Shown here: piece by piece, positions 55,364 through 59,081 of the stretch | Layout: every line of letters starts with the position of its first letter | How positions within the stretch are numbered: the stretch's first letter is position 1 | NCBI GenBank assembly: GCA_903915655.1 | Contig: CAIWTU010000002.1 | Coordinates: 1-59,081, forward strand | Direction of reading: 5' to 3' | DNA: 59,081 bases | Source: an uncultured Geobacter sp. | GTDB taxonomy: Bacteria; Desulfobacterota; Desulfuromonadia; Geobacterales; Geobacteraceae | Program-made: the position numbers and the translations under genes | Notes under the pieces: generated by a model | Seen by the model: only the letters and a program-made list of their open reading frames with translations | Told to the model about the DNA's origin: nothing | The model's database searches: none

Positions 55364-57934
55364 TTAACGGGTGAAAAACTTCTTATTCTCACCTCCAATG
55401 TAGTTGTTGCCCACCACCAGGGGGAGAAACGCCGGCAGCGAGACCAGGGCAAAGAGAACCGTAGCGCCGACGCCGTAATTGGTAGCCCAACCGATAGAGG
55501 ACATGGCGCCATAATCGGCAAATGCCAGGGAACCAAACCCGGCAATAGTTGTCAGAGCCGAGAGCAGGACGGCGCGCCCGGCCTGAACGAATTCGATCCG
55601 CCGTTCTTTCTGCAATCTCCCGGAGACCCTGTGCATGATATGCAGACCATAGTCGCTCCCCATACCGAGGATCGTTACCAGGACCATGGAGTTCATGAAA
55701 TTGAGGCGCATTCCGGTGAGCGCCATAACGCCAAGCATCGCGATGACCCCGGCAAGGACCGGAAAGAGCGTGCAGACAATGCCTGCAAGGGACGCGAAAT
55801 GGGTCAGAAGCAGCAAGAGTACCAGCGCGCCGCCAAGGATACCCCCCCAGAGAAAACTTTTCTTCACTGACCCTGCCAACTGGTTGCTGACAAGATCGAC
55901 GCTGGTTGCCCGAATGGTCGGATCCAGCGCCGTCAGTTCCCGGAGAAATGCCGTCTGATCGAATTCCGTCCCGGAGTAATAGAGGTAGATGAGGTAATGG
56001 AATTCTCCGGCGCCCCGCACCAGATGCCTATCCACCACGCCTCGCAGCGGCGAAGCCAAAAGCCGTTCTACCGCCTCTGCAGTGCCGACAGGGGCACCGC
56101 TTCTCAACCGCGAGAGCCCTTCAACTGCGGCCTGGAACGGTTCAGCGGCAAAACCATTTCTTTCCAGGGAGGCGCGGAGTCTGCGCCCCTGGTCACCCCC
56201 CCCCGAAGCAGTGACCAGGCGCCCCAGAATTTCCCTTTGCACAGGTTCGGCATTGAGCGCCTGGTCGAGGGAAGAATAGGCAGAGATATGCCTGCTCCCC
56301 TTGTATTTTTCAGCAAGGGTGGCGACGCGCCTGCCACGTGCCGTAACATCGTCCAGACTCTTCCCATCCACGACAAGCAACATCTGTTTTTCGCTCAGGC
56401 TCAGATGTTTTTCCATCTTCTCCTGAGTCAGGAACGCCTCAGAGTGGCGTGGCTGCAGGTTTTTCAACTCCCCTTCGAAGGAGATGTAAAATGAAGCAGC
56501 CAGAAGGACGGCAATCAACAGCAGCGTACCCAGGCCCAGTGGTCGAAAATAGCGTCCGGCAAAATCCCATACGGCACCTAGTCCAAACCCGGGCAGAGGT
56601 TTGTAGTCGGCACGCGGAAATTTGCGCTCAGTAAAAAAAAGTAGCGGCGGCAGAAAGAAAAAGGTGGCGTAGAGGGAAAAGATCACCCCTAGTCCGACCA
56701 GAAGCCCAAGTTCGGACAGGGCACGCACATCGGAAAGGGTCAGGGCGAGGAAAGGGAGCGCCGTGGTAGCTGCCGCAGTGAAGACCCCATGGCCGGTATC
56801 GATAACGGCCAGCCTGAGGGCTTCTTCCGTATCCCTGCCGATACTTCGCTCATGATAGAAACGGTCATAAAGATGGATGGAGTAATCGGTACCAAGTCCG
56901 ATAATCAAGGTGGTGAAGGCAAGGGATATGATGTTTATGGAGGTGAGAAAGAGTCCCGCACTGCCGAGCGCCAGCGCCGTTCCGAAAAAAAGTATCCATG
57001 GTATCAGGAGCGTGGGAAGAACGCGCCGGTAGGTGAAGTAAAAGAGCCCGAGCACCACGAACAGGGACGATACCACGCAGGAGATGATGTTTCGCTTCAT
57101 CACCGATTCATCGATCACTGCGCTCAGATGGGCGCCGGCACAGGTAATCTTCACGGTGAAACCTTTGCGGGCGCCATTGATCCCGGCGACCAGCTTTCGT
57201 GCGAACGGCATGTCATTTACCGGCTGCGCCGGCTCTGCAATCATGATGAGCAGACGGCCGTCCCGGGAGAGAAAATAGGGTGACGTGCTGTCCAGGGCAA
57301 AAGCCTGGGTGGCCGCCTTCAGACGGGGGAGAAGGAGGTCGCGCAAGGAGAGAGGGTCTGCTCTGATAATGTCGCGCATCCCCATACCAGCCTGGCTGGC
57401 AAGCTCCGTGCCGACTCGCCGGAGTGAGCAATCCATGGCCCGTGGATTCAGCTTTTCGGCAAGGAGACCGGCATCCTCCGGGGGGAGAAAGAGCTGGGGA
57501 TGAGCTGCTGCGTACCCGACAAAAGCTGCAAAGGCCCCCGCTTCAGCCGGGTCATAAACCTGGTATACAACTTTGTTGAAGGCGGGCTTCCCCTCCACCT
57601 GCAGAGCTTTCAGTCGAGAGGCAAAGAGCTCCGCATCGGCGATGAGAGCCGGACTCTCCCCTTCCAGAAGGAAGTAGGCATCCCTGGCGCCGCCGCTCCA
57701 CTCCATCGATTCAAGGAAGAGCCGGAGCGGTCCCTTCTGGGTGGGAAAGAGTTTGAAGATATCCGATTCAAACCGGATATTACCGATGGAGAGAAAGGCC
57801 AGGCCGAGGAGAAGAAATGCTGCGCAGAGCACCGGCAGCGGCCTGGTCCGGGTAATCCGGCAGATCCATTCCAGATGGGCCTTTATTAGATTTCGGGCAA
57901 ACGCGGTTGCATGACCGGTCAGATTACGCAGCAT
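55364..57934 (-). CDS. MMPL/RND-family exporter (lipid type)
   Basis: An 856-residue inner-membrane transporter with two similar halves. Each half has one leading membrane segment, a large periplasmic domain and a bundle of five helices. The proton-relay motif occurs twice: LIIGLGTDYSIHLYDRF and ILGMGSDYGLHIMHRV. Members of this family move hopanoids, mycolate-like or aryl-polyene lipids across the envelope. It lies 6 bp downstream of the LolB-like gene, and the pairing of exporter with outer-membrane lipoprotein supports lipid traffic. The substrate cannot be named from the sequence. Confidence 0.9.
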   Translation of the reverse strand: MLRNLTGHATAFARNLIKAHLEWICRITRTRPLPVLCAAFLLLGLAFLSIGNIRFESDIFKLFPTQKGPLRLFLESMEWSGGARDAYFLLEGESPALIADAELFASRLKALQVEGKPAFNKVVYQVYDPAEAGAFAAFVGYAAAHPQLFLPPEDAGLLAEKLNPRAMDCSLRRVGTELASQAGMGMRDIIRADPLSLRDLLLPRLKAATQAFALDSTSPYFLSRDGRLLIMIAEPAQPVNDMPFARKLVAGINGARKGFTVKITCAGAHLSAVIDESVMKRNIISCVVSSLFVVLGLFYFTYRRVLPTLLIPWILFFGTALALGSAGLFLTSINIISLAFTTLIIGLGTDYSIHLYDRFYHERSIGRDTEEALRLAVIDTGHGVFTAAATTALPFLALTLSDVRALSELGLLVGLGVIFSLYATFFFLPPLLFFTERKFPRADYKPLPGFGLGAVWDFAGRYFRPLGLGTLLLIAVLLAASFYISFEGELKNLQPRHSEAFLTQEKMEKHLSLSEKQMLLVVDGKSLDDVTARGRRVATLAEKYKGSRHISAYSSLDQALNAEPVQREILGRLVTASGGGDQGRRLRASLERNGFAAEPFQAAVEGLSRLRSGAPVGTAEAVERLLASPLRGVVDRHLVRGAGEFHYLIYLYYSGTEFDQTAFLRELTALDPTIRATSVDLVSNQLAGSVKKSFLWGGILGGALVLLLLLTHFASLAGIVCTLFPVLAGVIAMLGVMALTGMRLNFMNSMVLVTILGMGSDYGLHIMHRVSGRLQKERRIEFVQAGRAVLLSALTTIAGFGSLAFADYGAMSSIGWATNYGVGATVLFALVSLPAFLPLVVGNNYIGGENKKFFTR

Positions 57935-57940
57935 GACGAG

Positions 57941-58657
57941 CTACACCCCACTGAAGTCGGTAATGGGACGCAGGTCAAGACCATCCAGGAGCGGAACCAG
58001 CGCTCCCTCCTCCACCGGCTGGTTTATTTCCGGCTCATCGAAGGAGACTTTCACCGTATTGCCCCGCCTGTCGCGCATTTTTATGACTGCAGGGAAGGCA
58101 ACCCCATTAATTTCCTGGTAGTTGTCATAAAAGATCTGCTCACCATCTTCGTTTATTTTCCGCTGCAGAAGCCCCCTTGCATCAAACAGCAGAAATTCTT
58201 TCCTCCCATCCTGCCGCACCTGCTCCTGTTCGCCCCCCGCAGAGCCGTTTGCCGCCGGCGGGGTCTCCACCACCCAGCGCATCAGGCTCCACCCTTTGAG
58301 GGGATTTCCCTCGGGGAGTTCGGAAAAAGTGCCGGTGTAGGCAATCTGCTTTGAGGGGATAATGCAGGTCACGCTCTCACCGTTGACGAAAACCTCCATC
58401 ACAGTAACGCCAAACGGCGCAAGCAGGACAAGATGAAACCGTCCGGGACGTTTGAAGATGAGGTAGCCGTTCCCCCCTATGCTACCGGTGGAGCTCTCTA
58501 CCGCCAGGGAAACAACCGACTGCAGGGTTTCCACTTCCTTGCCGGGCTTCATGGGTAGAGGCGGCTTCGCCATTGTAGCGCAAGACGATAGCGCCAGAAT
58601 CAGCAGTGACGCCAGAATGATTTGCCTGATAATCAAGGGGGTTTTTGTCAAGGACAT
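57941..58657 (-). CDS. LolB-like outer-membrane lipoprotein
   Basis: A 238-residue lipoprotein: signal peptide MSLTKTPLIIRQIILASLLI with lipobox ALSSC (Cys26, Ala at +2, compatible with the outer membrane). A LolA/LolB-type beta-sheet domain follows: GNGYLIFKRPGRFHLVLLAPFGVTVMEVFVNGESVTCII, then NYQEINGVAFPAVIKM. The frame is open 36 codons further upstream, but ATG 58657 has AGGAG five bases before it and a correct signal peptide. It precedes the MMPL exporter. Confidence 0.82.
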   Translation of the reverse strand: MSLTKTPLIIRQIILASLLILALSSCATMAKPPLPMKPGKEVETLQSVVSLAVESSTGSIGGNGYLIFKRPGRFHLVLLAPFGVTVMEVFVNGESVTCIIPSKQIAYTGTFSELPEGNPLKGWSLMRWVVETPPAANGSAGGEQEQVRQDGRKEFLLFDARGLLQRKINEDGEQIFYDNYQEINGVAFPAVIKMRDRRGNTVKVSFDEPEINQPVEEGALVPLLDGLDLRPITDFSGV

Positions 58658-59081
58658 CACAACTCCTGTTTCGTTTTTCCAACCGTTATTTTCGTGGTTG
58701 TTCATCATAGCACAACCACCCGGAGAGATGCCACCCATCTCAATAGTTTCCGAATTGGAAACCAAATAAATCCCGGCGACATGACAGGTTATTGTGGCTT
58801 GAAAAATAACGACAAGCTGTGTATTGTTTCATCATGCAAAAAGTTGTCGCATAAATTGACCCTCGGGATGCTGTACAGCACCCCCAATTAATACAGTTCT
58901 CTTGTCTCGCTCTGCCGGAAGATTAGTCCCTTGAAACTTATGGCTCACTTGAAGTATTTGTGGGTAGATTTCAGGGAATGGAGGCCTGAACAGCTACCCG
59001 GTTAATGAAAATAGAGCATCCCGTCTTCAAATCAGGCATTATGGGTTTCGACCAAGAAAACCAGTGCTGGAAAAGGAGAAC
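58658..59081. other. 424-bp region at the window end without a recognisable gene
   Basis: No protein-like frame or RNA gene is visible. The last bases contain AAAAGGAG, which may be the ribosome site of a plus-strand gene beginning just past the window. Confidence 0.4.

Noticed and set aside
55350-55364. Terminator between the convergent HD-GYP and MMPL genes
   Set aside because: CCGG-AAA-CCGG followed by TTTT is too short to trust; a stem of four pairs is expected by chance in this much sequence.

Overview
The window is about 59 kb of a mesophilic anaerobic delta-proteobacterial chromosome, most like the Geobacter group (Desulfuromonadia). Grounds for this are the gene order rplU-rpmA-obgE-proB-proA-nadD-rsfS-rlmH-gpmI, futalosine-route menaquinone genes (mqnB, mqnD), a complete gspC-to-gspN type II secretion operon, several chemosensory and c-di-GMP-type proteins, and sigma-54-like promoters. 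The species assignment is inference from content; no database was searched.

Layout. 1-3027: the tail of an ISL3-like transposase runs directly into a large AAA ATPase gene whose output half is missing. 3.5-7.6 kb: elbB, then (minus strand) dksA, rimO, a YajQ-family gene and lolA. 7.8-16.2 kb (minus): hsp20-lon-thiL followed by a compact chemosensory set cheR-mcp-cheW-cheA, with gaps small enough for one transcript. 16.7-18.6 kb: a 641-residue TPR protein. 18.7-21.0 kb (minus): an RlpA-like protein, mqnD and mqnB. 21.2-32.5 kb (plus): the type II secretion operon gspC, D, E, F, G, H, I, J, K, L, M, N, preceded by a promoter whose -10 lies inside a 25-bp palindrome. 32.6-34.6 kb: a decayed accessory patch with a broken DUF3696-type ATPase gene, a 3'-truncated PIN-like gene, an antisense gene fragment and eighteen 9-bp tandem repeats. 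34.6-35.2 kb: a PAS protein with a Cys-rich tail. 35.4-50.1 kb (minus): a long housekeeping stretch of comF, a LUD protein, gpmI, rlmH, rsfS, nadD, proA, proB, obgE, rpmA, rplU, purT, rng and a fused radical SAM/DUF2344 protein. 50.4-59.1 kb: a small sigma-54-type Ala/Lys/Pro-rich exported protein, a ferredoxin-like protein, a HEAT-repeat plus HD-GYP pair, and an outer-membrane lipoprotein plus MMPL exporter pair.

How the genes work together. The gsp operon encodes the whole inner-membrane platform, pseudopilus and secretin, but no prepilin peptidase, so a PilD encoded elsewhere must process the pseudopilins. Hsp20 and Lon form a protein quality-control pair. Ribosome biogenesis and maintenance is dense (rplU, rpmA, obgE, rsfS, rlmH, rimO, rng). 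LolA and, 50 kb away, a LolB-like lipoprotein with an MMPL exporter point to lipid or lipoprotein traffic to the outer membrane.

Most novel-looking signals: (a) the HEAT protein and the HD-GYP protein, whose genes overlap by 4 bp, share a homologous N-terminal module of about 130 residues and follow a possible sigma-54 promoter; (b) a good sigma-54 promoter drives the small Ala/Lys/Pro-rich exported protein; (c) a terminator hairpin sits between a promoter and the Shine-Dalgarno of the radical SAM gene, as in attenuation; (d) similar CAACTA/TAGTTG palindromes overlap the -10 boxes of gspC and rplU; (e) the decayed ATPase-PIN locus with its 9-bp repeat. I saw no rRNA, tRNA or CRISPR array.
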